This document shows positions 1 to 5,772 of a stretch of DNA of 7,078 nt, piece after piece. A program made the position numbers and the translations under genes. The stretch lies in assembly GCA_043800545.1 (NCBI GenBank), contig JAZDMW010000019.1, forward strand, positions 1 to 7,078, written 5' to 3'. This DNA comes from 1-14-0-20-39-34 sp043800545 (GTDB lineage Bacteria; Patescibacteriota; Patescibacteriia; Magasanikbacterales; UBA922). The notes under the pieces were generated by a model, which had not been told where the DNA came from, searched no databases, and saw only the letters and a program-made list of their open reading frames with translations. The stretch's first letter is position 1, and each line of letters starts with the position of its first letter.

Positions 1-93
1 AAATAATAATGTCAAAGAATACACCATTATGACAACAGGAATAGCAATTAAAAATGAGTAAAGCAAGGATGAAAAAAGTTTTTGTCTATTCAT
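1..93 (-). CDS. N-terminus of an unidentified membrane-anchored protein (cut by window edge)
   Basis: An open frame of 31 codons starts with ATG at 93 and runs off the left edge without a stop. It begins MNRQKLFSSLLYSFLIAIPV and continues into further hydrophobic residues (VIMVYSLTLLF). A short basic N-terminus (R3, K5) is followed by an uninterrupted hydrophobic stretch from about residue 7 to 31, which is a signal peptide or an N-in membrane anchor. An in-frame TAG lies seven codons upstream of the ATG (at 112..114), so the start cannot be much further out. A purine-rich AGGGAG lies upstream, but about 14 nt from the ATG, which is far for a Shine-Dalgarno site. The gene lies beyond the groEL terminator and has its own promoter-like sequence at 133..141, so it is a separate transcription unit. 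Too little is visible to name a family. Confidence 0.6.
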   Translation of the reverse strand, partial: MNRQKLFSSLLYSFLIAIPVVIMVYSLTLLF

Positions 94-132
94 AAAAAAA
101 TAAATTACTCCCTAATATAATAGTATGACATT

Positions 133-141
133 ATTATATCA
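133..141 (-). promoter_or_regulatory. Extended -10 promoter for the left-edge gene
   Basis: On the minus strand the sequence reads TGATATAAT, a perfect extended -10 (TGnTATAAT). It sits 40 nt upstream of the ATG at 93 and downstream of the groEL terminator. I see no good -35 hexamer at 16-18 nt, which is tolerated by extended -10 promoters. The expected start of transcription is near 126. In such AT-rich DNA, chance matches are possible, but the position between a terminator and a start codon supports it. Confidence 0.5.
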
Positions 142-171
142 CAAAAATGATGCGGTGAATATGTAAAGATT

Positions 172-202
172 AAAAAACAATGTGCATAACACATTGTTTT
201 TT
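172..202 (-). terminator. Intrinsic terminator after groEL
   Basis: A perfect 13-bp inverted repeat, AAAAAACAATGTG (172..184) and CACATTGTTTTTT (190..202), encloses a 5-nt loop. The outer A/T runs give a U-rich tail when read from either strand, so it can act in both directions. It lies 21 nt beyond the groEL stop codon and ends the groES-groEL unit. It also separates that unit from the promoter at 133..141. Confidence 0.85.
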
Positions 203-223
203 CTTTTATTCCTTTTTTTATCC

Positions 224-1855
224 TTACATCATTCCCATTCCAGGCATTCCCCCACCCATTCCTGACATTCCATTTGAGTCCTTCTTTGGAAGCTCAGTGA
301 CAACCGCTTCAGTCGTCAAAATCATTCCCGCTACAGACACTGCATTTTGAAGTGCACTTCTGGTGACTTTTGTAGGATCAATAATACCAGCAACTACCAT
401 ATCTTCATAATTTCCAGTTGCAGCATTGAATCCAAAATTTCCTGTATTTCTTTTTACTTGATCCACAATTACAGAACCTTCGTATCCTGCATTTTGTGCA
501 ATAATATACAATGGAGCCTCAAGTGCTTTCTTTAAAATGTTAACAGCAATCATTTCTTCATCATCAAGATTCAAATTGTCAAGAACACTGGATGCTCGAA
601 GAAGTGCAACTCCACCGCCTGGAACAACACCCTCTTCTACCGCAGCTTTGGTAGCTCCGACAGCATCTTCAATTCTGTGTTTTACCTCTTTCATTTCTGT
701 CTCAGTAGCAGCACCAACTTTAATAACCGCAACTCCACCAGCAAGTTTTGCCAAACGTTCTTGAAGTTTTTCTCTTTCAAATTCAGAATCATTTTTCTCA
801 ATAAGAGAACGAATTTGATTTACACGAGCATCAATTGCACTTTGTTGTCCTCTTCCTTCTATGATCGTTGTTTGTTCTTTTGTAGCAACTACTTTTCTTG
901 CTCTTCCAAGGTTCTCTAAAGTCGCAGTCTCCAATTTCAGCCCCATGTCTTCACTCATATATGTTGCTCCAGTTAAAGCAGCAATATCTTGAAGCATTTC
1001 TTTTTTTCTATCTCCAAACCCTGGAGCTTTTATTGCCAAAACATTAAAGGTTCCACGAAGCTTGTTTACCACAATCGTTGTCAGTGCTTGTCCATCCAAA
1101 TCTTCTGCAATAATGACTACTTCTTTTTTCCCTGTTTCTGCCACTTTTTCTAAAATTGGAAGCATCTCATCAACTGAAGAAATCTTCTTGTCTGTTACCA
1201 AAATATATGGATCTTCATAATCTGCTTCCATTCTCTCAGAATTCGTAACCATGTATGGAGAAATATATCCTTTATCAAAACGCATGCCTTTTACCGTTTC
1301 AATTTCCATTCCAAAAGATTGTGATTCTTCAACAGTAATCACTCCGTCTTGACCAACTTCACGCATAGCCTCAGCAATCTTTGTTCCAATTTCTTTATCA
1401 TTTGCAGAAATAGAAGCAACATGAGCAATTTCATCGTCCTCCACTCTTTTAGAAATATTTTTTTGGAGTTCTTCTACAATAGCATCAGAAGCTTTATGCA
1501 ATCCACGATTCAAGGCAACTGGATTTGTACCTGCAGCCACATTCTTCATTCCTTCATGAACAATAGCCTGTGTAAGTACGGTTGCTGTTGTAGTACCATC
1601 TCCAACAACATCATTTGTCTTACTCGCAACTTCTTTTACCAATTCCACTCCCATATTTTCCACTCTATCCTCAAGTTCAATCTCCTTTGCAACCGTCACA
1701 CCATCTTTTGTAATGATTGGAGCACCAAAACCACGATCCAAAACAACATTACGTCCTTTTGGACCAAGTGTTACTTTGACAGTATTTGCAAGAGCATCTA
1801 CTCCACGTACGAGAGCATGTCTTGCATCATTGCTATATTGAATATTTTTTGCCAT
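224..1855 (-). CDS. groEL: Chaperonin GroEL (Hsp60, 60 kDa subunit)
   Basis: This is the ATP-driven folding chamber subunit that works with GroES in the cytoplasm. The 543-aa product is full length for the family. It starts MAKNIQYSNDARHALVRGVD and shows the nucleotide-binding TLGPKGRNVVLD region (about 29-40), TKDGVTVAKEI (about 49-59), the DGTTT phosphate loop at 86-90, and the catalytic Asp in RIEDAVGATKAA at 397 (equivalent to E. coli D398). The family signature AAVEEGVVPGGG is at about 404-415. The apical domain (about 190-375) includes GYISPYM, and the C-terminus carries the Gly/Met-rich tail (MSGMGGGMPGMGMM) that lines the cavity floor. The ATG at 1855 is 7 nt beyond the groES stop, so the two are co-transcribed from the promoter at 2214..2241 under the CIRCE operator. 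No Shine-Dalgarno is seen at normal spacing, so translation may depend on coupling to groES. No missing residues or frameshifts were noticed. Confidence 0.98.
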   Translation of the reverse strand: MAKNIQYSNDARHALVRGVDALANTVKVTLGPKGRNVVLDRGFGAPIITKDGVTVAKEIELEDRVENMGVELVKEVASKTNDVVGDGTTTATVLTQAIVHEGMKNVAAGTNPVALNRGLHKASDAIVEELQKNISKRVEDDEIAHVASISANDKEIGTKIAEAMREVGQDGVITVEESQSFGMEIETVKGMRFDKGYISPYMVTNSERMEADYEDPYILVTDKKISSVDEMLPILEKVAETGKKEVVIIAEDLDGQALTTIVVNKLRGTFNVLAIKAPGFGDRKKEMLQDIAALTGATYMSEDMGLKLETATLENLGRARKVVATKEQTTIIEGRGQQSAIDARVNQIRSLIEKNDSEFEREKLQERLAKLAGGVAVIKVGAATETEMKEVKHRIEDAVGATKAAVEEGVVPGGGVALLRASSVLDNLNLDDEEMIAVNILKKALEAPLYIIAQNAGYEGSVIVDQVKRNTGNFGFNAATGNYEDMVVAGIIDPTKVTRSALQNAVSVAGMILTTEAVVTELPKKDSNGMSGMGGGMPGMGMM

Positions 1856-1862
1856 ATAATTG

Positions 1863-2153
1863 TTATGCTATTATTCCTAAAATTTCATCTGCATCAAATA
1901 TTTTATAATCCTCTCCATCAACATGGACTTCATCTCCTCCCCATGATTTTACCAAAACCTTATCTCCAGCTTTTACAGAAATAGATAATACGGTTCCAGA
2001 ATCAGTCATTTTTCCCGGACCAACAGCGATGACTTCTCCTTCGGTCTTTTTTTCTTTATCTGCATTTTCTGGTAATACAATACCAAATTTTGTCACCTCT
2101 TCCTCTTTTGCAAGACGGATGAGCACTCTATTCCCCAATGGTTGAATTGGCAT
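1863..2153 (-). CDS. groES: Co-chaperonin GroES (Hsp10)
   Basis: This is the heptameric lid of the GroEL chamber. The 96-aa product matches the usual 95-100 aa. It begins MPIQPLGNRVLIRL, and the mobile loop that docks on GroEL contains FGIVLP at 23-28, with the IVL contact triad at 25-27. This is followed by EGEVIAVGPGK, the conserved KAGDKVLVKSWGG strand and a C-terminal DADEILGII. I chose ATG at 2153. An in-frame GTG at 2183 would add ten residues (MINVFINYIY) unlike any GroES N-terminus, and it lies inside the CIRCE operator. No Shine-Dalgarno precedes the ATG; the leader is an alternating TA run. The gene is first in the groES-groEL operon and the CIRCE element sits just upstream, so heat-shock control by HrcA is expected. 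An hrcA gene is not in this window. Confidence 0.97.
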   Translation of the reverse strand: MPIQPLGNRVLIRLAKEEEVTKFGIVLPENADKEKKTEGEVIAVGPGKMTDSGTVLSISVKAGDKVLVKSWGGDEVHVDGEDYKIFDADEILGIIA

Positions 2154-2176
2154 ATATATATAATTAATGAATACAT

Positions 2177-2203
2177 TTATCACTCTATTATTTTGAGTGA
2201 TAA
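2177..2203 (-). promoter_or_regulatory. CIRCE-type HrcA operator of groES-groEL (variant arms)
   Basis: A perfect 9-bp inverted repeat, TTATCACTC (2177..2185) and GAGTGATAA (2195..2203), is separated by exactly 9 nt. The classical CIRCE operator is TTAGCACTC-N9-GAGTGCTAA. Each arm here differs at one position (G to T on the left, C to A on the right), and the two changes match so that the palindrome stays perfect. It lies a few nucleotides downstream of the predicted transcription start, between promoter and groES ATG, the usual CIRCE position. The expected function is binding of the HrcA repressor, with release on heat shock. Confidence 0.9.
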
Positions 2204-2213
2204 TTCAAGATAC

Positions 2214-2241
2214 ATTTTAATAAATTCACCAAAAAAGTCAA
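2214..2241 (-). promoter_or_regulatory. Sigma-70-type promoter of groES-groEL
   Basis: On the minus strand a -35 hexamer TTGACT (2236..2241, 5/6 to consensus) is followed after 16 nt by TAAAAT (2214..2219, 5/6). Transcription should start near 2207, which places the CIRCE operator at the very start of the transcript. No heat-shock-sigma promoter is apparent, which fits repressor (HrcA) control. Confidence 0.75.
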
Positions 2242-2270
2242 GCTCACTCCTTTCAATTTATCCACAAATG

Positions 2271-2374
2271 AAAAAAGCTCCTCAAGTGGCCAGGATTACC
2301 GTCTATATGAGATATCGTGATGCCTGTCAGATACACGGTATCAAATAGCGAGTATACCTAGCCACTTCAAGAGC
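2271..2374 (-). other. GC-rich long-stem structured element with U6 tail (large terminator or small RNA, unidentified)
   Basis: Between the end of the ligase-like gene (2400) and the groES promoter lies a 98-nt block (2277..2374) of about 47% GC (46 of 98 counted), visibly richer than its surroundings. Its ends form an 18-position stem, 2357..2374 with 2277..2294. Read as minus-strand RNA, 17 of 18 positions pair, including two G-U wobbles, with one G-G mismatch. Read as plus-strand RNA, the wobbles become A-C mismatches, so the structure favours a minus-strand transcript. The stem is followed directly by six U residues (2271..2276), as in an intrinsic terminator. The 62-nt interior holds a further 6-bp helix (2335..2340 with 2297..2302) and small competing hairpins around GATAC-CGT-GTATC. 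The simplest role is terminator of the upstream operon. A stable small RNA or a miniature inverted-repeat element is also possible. It does not resemble tRNA, tmRNA, SRP or RNase P RNA. Confidence 0.6.
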
Positions 2375-2399
2375 CTTTGAAGTACTCCTCTACTTTAGC

Positions 2400-3695
2400 C
2401 TATTCCCATTTTTTTGTCAACAGCCCCAAAACGATCCCAACAAATACCCCCATTCCTGTCATTCCAACATACGACGAAAAGAAAAAATGATCAAAAAGAA
2501 AAAATGGCAAACAGGAAATACTAATCCATACAAAAAGAAATGGAAATTGTATTCTTTTTTTTATTGTATAAAAAAACAATAAACACATTGATAAAAATAA
2601 CAGACTTCCAATAATTCCAAACTCTACAAGTCCAAGCAAAAATACATTATGAACTGGTGCATAAGAAAAAACAGACTGCGAAGGAAAATACTTTTCTAAT
2701 GCAAAAGTATAATTTCCAATTCCTACACCAAGCCAGGGTTGCTCTGCAAATACTTGGAGAGATTCTGTATATCCACTCACTCGGTATGCAATGGATTGTG
2801 TTTCGTATACTGTATTCCCAACAATTCTCGTTTTTACAAGTGGGAAAAAAGCAATGATACAAAAGAGAAGAACACAAAAGAGAGTCAAAAAAATATTCTT
2901 ATACAATAAAAATTCTTTTTTATATATTTTCCAAAAAATAAAACCAAGAAAAAAACAAATGAGCGACATCCACGCAGAACGACTCATAGAAAAAAATACT
3001 CCCAAAACTTGTATAACCAAAACACTGGAGAAAAATATATTTTTTTTCTTGAAACACTCAATAAAAAGTACGGTAATAATCGTAGTCAGAACTAAATATC
3101 CACCATATATATTTGGATGAGAAAATGCCCCATAGGCACGGAGATACCTCCCGGATTCTGTTACAATAACTGAGGTTCCACTCTCAGAAGCGAGATGCTC
3201 TGTAAGTCCGAACCATTTTGATGCAAATGTATCTTGTAAAAAAAATTGTCCAATTCCAAATATACCTTGTATTGCTCCACCAAAAAGAAAATAAAATACT
3301 ATTTGTTTTTTGTCTACCAAAGAACTGGAGAGAAAAAATACAAGCAAAAATGCTTGAACAAACCATACCAATGATTGTAAATAGACATCTGTTCGGAGTG
3401 ACCAAAACACCCCTATAAATAAAAAGAAAAAGAAAAAAATGAATATCCAATATACAGGAGTTTTCAATATTTCTTTTGAATAATTCTTTTTCTGTAAAAA
3501 TATATACACAAGAAAACAAACTACAGAAATCCAAAAAATTCCTTGTGAAAAAAAGAAACCCAATGTTCCCCATTGTTGTTTTATTCCAGAGACAAACGTC
3601 TCATTAACAATATATATTGTTTGCCAGGGAAGCAAAAAAACAAAAGCATTCAAAAATGTTTGAAAATAATTTTTCCATTTTTCATTTTTGTCCAT
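2400..3695 (-). CDS. O-antigen ligase / Wzy_C-family polytopic membrane protein
   Basis: The 431-aa product is very hydrophobic, with roughly 10-12 predicted membrane segments, and it has the layout of the O-antigen ligase (WaaL)/polymerase (Wzy) superfamily. Visible hallmarks (numbered from the ATG at 3695) are FSHPNIYGGYL near 192-202, SMSRSAWMS near 236-244, the large outer loop with YRVSGYTESLQVFAEQPWLG (Arg at about 305), then GVGIGNY and the loop-closing VHNVFLLGLVEFGIIG (His at about 349). Family members transfer or polymerise undecaprenyl-linked glycans at the outer face of the membrane; the substrate cannot be told here. An in-frame TTG at 3704 would add three residues. I prefer the ATG. 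Its start overlaps the end of the preceding nucleotidyltransferase-like gene by 14 nt, suggesting translational coupling. The protein is extremely Phe/Ile-rich, with one run of FIFFFFFLF near residues 87-95. The annotation rests on family motifs; ligase versus polymerase is undecided. Confidence 0.8.
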   Translation of the reverse strand: MDKNEKWKNYFQTFLNAFVFLLPWQTIYIVNETFVSGIKQQWGTLGFFFSQGIFWISVVCFLVYIFLQKKNYSKEILKTPVYWIFIFFFFFLFIGVFWSLRTDVYLQSLVWFVQAFLLVFFLSSSLVDKKQIVFYFLFGGAIQGIFGIGQFFLQDTFASKWFGLTEHLASESGTSVIVTESGRYLRAYGAFSHPNIYGGYLVLTTIITVLFIECFKKKNIFFSSVLVIQVLGVFFSMSRSAWMSLICFFLGFIFWKIYKKEFLLYKNIFLTLFCVLLFCIIAFFPLVKTRIVGNTVYETQSIAYRVSGYTESLQVFAEQPWLGVGIGNYTFALEKYFPSQSVFSYAPVHNVFLLGLVEFGIIGSLLFLSMCLLFFYTIKKRIQFPFLFVWISISCLPFFLFDHFFFSSYVGMTGMGVFVGIVLGLLTKKWE

Positions 3696-4617
3696 ACATT
3701 TCAATTCTCTTTATCCATTCATTTTTATAGAATAACCGTCTATCATTTCCATGAAATTTGAGCATATGATCATTTACCACAATAGATTTGTCTTCCCTAT
3801 CCTTCAATAAATTATTCATCTCAAGCTTTTTCTTTTGCATTTCCATCATTTGTTCTTGTACCAAATCTCCATAACCATCTCTCCACCCTCGTTCAAAGAA
3901 TATACGTATGTATTTTATTATGAAATTTTCCTTCACCCGCAGGAGTGGGTGAAACATATATTCTTCTCGTATGTTTGGTAAAAAATGCTTTAACCAATAT
4001 TTATTTTCTTTGAGTATCCTCTGATACAAGGTATGTGGATCCATGAGTGGAACTAAATTCACAATCCAATATGCTAAATATATATCTTTTTCTGGAAGAG
4101 CTAAAGAAGAAAAATTTAAAGAATCCTCAGTTACAAAAAAACTTAAACATATTTTATTTTTTTCCTTTCCCTTTTTAATTCGCATACGAAGAAGTCCCAT
4201 GAAAAATAAAGAAAAAAAACGAACCATCCAAATTCTTCGTGGTTGTGTAATAATGAGCACATCAATGTCACTTTCATTCCTTGTAGAAATAAAAAACTGA
4301 TTACAAAGAAAGACAGCACGGATATACGGTATATACTGAAGTATCTGTACGGCCCTTTGTGCCCGTTTTATTTTCTCGTGCAAAATCCATTCCTTCTCCA
4401 TTCTGCTTTCTGTGGCATTTTCACTTCCAAGAAGGAAATAGAGTCCATTCTTTTCTCCAATTTCTTGTTTTTCCACGAGATGAGAGAGCTCCTCAAAAAA
4501 ATAACTTTTGTGTACCTTTCCACTTTCCTTCCACAAAAATGAAAACAATTCCTCTCTGGTTAATGGATAGTGAAATATATCAAAATACGAAAGTGTATCA
4601 ATAATTGCTTTTTTCAT
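3682..4617 (-). CDS. Nucleotidyltransferase-fold protein with N-terminal winged-helix-like region, function unknown
   Basis: The 311-aa product (from ATG 4617) begins MKKAIIDTLSYFDIFHYPLT, a helical region of about 65 residues resembling a winged helix. A nucleotidyltransferase-like core follows: IRAVFLCNQF then NESDIDVLIIT, where D117 and D119 form the DxD metal site of the polymerase-beta/MNT superfamily. The usual Gly-Ser of the motif is replaced by Cys-Asn, and the strand where a third carboxylate is expected reads ICLSFFV with no Asp, so catalysis is uncertain. The C-terminal part is Lys/Glu-rich and ends with DHMLKFHGNDRR near 283-294. From memory this family is common and uncharacterised in CPR genomes. 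Longer starts exist (ATG 4626, GTG 4665), but the GTG lies inside the terminator hairpin at 4657..4683. The stop (TGA) overlaps the ligase-like gene. It could modify a glycan precursor, lipid or protein; I cannot choose. Confidence 0.65.
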   Translation of the reverse strand: MKKAIIDTLSYFDIFHYPLTREELFSFLWKESGKVHKSYFFEELSHLVEKQEIGEKNGLYFLLGSENATESRMEKEWILHEKIKRAQRAVQILQYIPYIRAVFLCNQFFISTRNESDIDVLIITQPRRIWMVRFFSLFFMGLLRMRIKKGKEKNKICLSFFVTEDSLNFSSLALPEKDIYLAYWIVNLVPLMDPHTLYQRILKENKYWLKHFLPNIREEYMFHPLLRVKENFIIKYIRIFFERGWRDGYGDLVQEQMMEMQKKKLEMNNLLKDREDKSIVVNDHMLKFHGNDRRLFYKNEWIKRIEMYGQK

Positions 4618-4656
4618 ACTACACATAGTGTATAAGAAAGTATGAAATGAGTAAAG

Positions 4657-4683
4657 AAAGAACACCGTTTTACGGTGTTCTTT
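4657..4683 (-). terminator. Palindromic terminator after the nusA-yidC-PRC unit
   Basis: A perfect 11-bp inverted repeat, AAAGAACACCG (4657..4667) and CGGTGTTCTTT (4673..4683), encloses a 5-nt loop and starts 3 nt beyond the PRC-barrel stop codon. The U-tract is short, only UUU and inside the stem, so termination may be partial. Some read-through into the nucleotidyltransferase-like gene is then possible, since no convincing promoter is seen for that gene. Confidence 0.75.
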
Positions 4684-4686
4684 GTA

Positions 4687-4989
4687 TTATGAATCCTTGA
4701 GAGTATCGAGGGTTGCGGAGGTTTCAATCTGTGTATGAGGAAGCTTTACTTCCTTTTCTATACCTCGACGAACCACAGAATCATAAACCAACATTTTTTC
4801 TTCACCGATTTCATATACCTGATCACGTGACACTAAAAACTCTTTTGCAGAAAGGACTGGTCCTTTTACAAAATATTGAACAATATTTTGTGCATCTACA
4901 TCGAGAACAATATCATTTACATGTCCCAAGTATGTCCCAGACTTGGTTTCTACACGAAGACGTTTTAACTGTTTATATGAAATACGCAT
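4687..4989 (-). CDS. PRC-barrel domain protein
   Basis: A 100-aa protein made almost entirely of one PRC-barrel domain: LRVETKSGTYLGHVNDIVLDVDAQNIVQYFV (about 11-41) gives the first beta hairpins with the typical G-x-x-x-G-H-V and VLD pattern, followed by FLVSRDQVYEIGEEKMLVYDSVV (about 51-73). No signal peptide or membrane segment is seen, so it should be cytoplasmic. PRC-barrels occur in the ribosome-maturation factor RimM, in photosynthetic reaction centre H subunits and in many small stand-alone proteins of unknown role. This one has no RimM N-terminal domain and should not be called rimM. It starts 9 nt after the yidC stop and is the last gene of the nusA-yidC unit, which weakly suggests a link to RNA, translation or membrane assembly. 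No Shine-Dalgarno precedes the ATG. Confidence 0.8.
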   Translation of the reverse strand: MRISYKQLKRLRVETKSGTYLGHVNDIVLDVDAQNIVQYFVKGPVLSAKEFLVSRDQVYEIGEEKMLVYDSVVRRGIEKEVKLPHTQIETSATLDTLKDS

Positions 4990-4998
4990 ATGAAATTG

Positions 4999-5736
4999 TT
5001 AATTAAGGAGTTTTCCTTCTTTTACATCATCATGTTTTTTGAACACAATAATCTGTTGTACCAAAGTAAACAAAGTAGAAATAAACCAATACAGCAATAA
5101 TCCACCAGGGAGAGAAAAACCAATAATGAGTGTCAAAATAGGCATCATCACGGTCATTTGCTTATTCATCATAGCAGCCATATTTTCATCAGCCCCACCA
5201 GTACCAGCAACCGTAGGAGCTCGCTTTTTGGTAAACATTTTTGCTTGATAATATTGAGCTGCAGCAGCGAGTGCACCAAGAACAAATTGAGGTTTCTCCA
5301 AATCTAAAAGTCCAAAGAAGAGTGGATTGATACTTTCTGGGCGAGAAACAAATGAATACAACATGTGAAAATCTTGTGCAGGATTCAATGCATCACGCAG
5401 TACCCAGTACAATGCCAAAAATATTGGCAATTGAATAAGGAGCGGTAAACAAGAACCAAACGGATTTACCTTATGTTCTTTATACAATTTCATGGTTTCT
5501 TGTGCCACCGCCTGTTGGTCTCCTTTCTGTTTTTTCTTTAATTCATCAAGTTTTGGTTGAAGTTCTGTCAAAGACTTTTGTGCTTGAATCGCTTTTGTAT
5601 TTGTTGGTAAAAGTGCGAACTTCATGATGATGGTGATAAGGATAATCACCACACCAACATCTGGAATAATATTATACAATCCAACAAAGCCATTAAATAT
5701 TGGCTGTGTGAGGAGAAAAGTAAAAAGTTCTTTCAT
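4999..5736 (-). CDS. yidC: Membrane protein insertase YidC (Oxa1 family)
   Basis: A 245-aa insertase of the YidC/Oxa1/Alb3 family, which places membrane proteins into the cytoplasmic membrane alone or with Sec. The N-terminus PIFNGFVGLYNIIPDVGVVI leads into the first core helix. LPTNTKAIQAQKSLTELQPKL starts the cytoplasmic hairpin (about 43-90), followed by KVNPFGSCLPLLIQLPIFLALYWVL (family-typical NP-GCLP-QLPIF pattern, about 89-113), and the last core helices contain MPILTLIIGFSLPGGLLLYW (about 197-216). The large periplasmic domain of proteobacterial YidC is absent, and I see no lipobox cysteine of the Firmicutes type. The conserved Arg of the hydrophilic groove (in E. coli, R366 before GIMYPLT) aligns with Lys39 here (IIMKFALLP). 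The C-terminal tail is short and moderately charged. It starts 36 nt after the nusA stop with no hairpin between, so it is probably co-transcribed with nusA. The usual rpmH-rnpA neighbours of yidC are absent. Confidence 0.95.
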   Translation of the reverse strand: MKELFTFLLTQPIFNGFVGLYNIIPDVGVVIILITIIMKFALLPTNTKAIQAQKSLTELQPKLDELKKKQKGDQQAVAQETMKLYKEHKVNPFGSCLPLLIQLPIFLALYWVLRDALNPAQDFHMLYSFVSRPESINPLFFGLLDLEKPQFVLGALAAAAQYYQAKMFTKKRAPTVAGTGGADENMAAMMNKQMTVMMPILTLIIGFSLPGGLLLYWFISTLFTLVQQIIVFKKHDDVKEGKLLN

Positions 5737-5772
5737 AAAGATAAAAAAGTATGAATGAAAAGAATAACAAAA

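Noticed and set aside
1349..1984. 211-codon open frame on the plus strand
   Set aside because: It is antisense to groEL and groES, its Cys/Ser/Asn/Ile-rich translation looks like a frame shadow, and both sense genes are certain.
2154..2183. In-frame GTG start extending GroES by ten residues
   Set aside because: The added MINVFINYIY is unlike GroES N-termini, the GTG lies inside the CIRCE palindrome, and the protein from ATG 2153 aligns from its first residues.
2277..2374. tRNA, tmRNA, SRP RNA or RNase P RNA in the GC-rich block
   Set aside because: There is no T-loop or acceptor pattern, no SRP tetraloop with its AGCA-type internal loop, no tmRNA tag or tRNA-like ends, and the block is far too short for RNase P RNA.
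2277..2374. Integron attC site
   Set aside because: The ends lack the RYYYAAC/GTTRRRY core sites and there is no integrase or cassette array.
3682..3684. Alternative genetic code with TGA as Gly
   Set aside because: TGA serves as the stop of this gene, at a position where the downstream gene already starts, and all proteins read through to normal ends with the standard code.
3696..3704. TTG start for the O-antigen-ligase-like gene
   Set aside because: It adds only three residues and has no better ribosome site than the ATG at 3695.
4627..4655. Promoter for the nucleotidyltransferase-like gene (TTTACT, 17 nt, TACACT)
   Set aside because: Only 4/6 matches at both hexamers in AT-rich DNA, and the -35 abuts the terminator hairpin. 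It may be real, but the sequence does not support it well enough to list.
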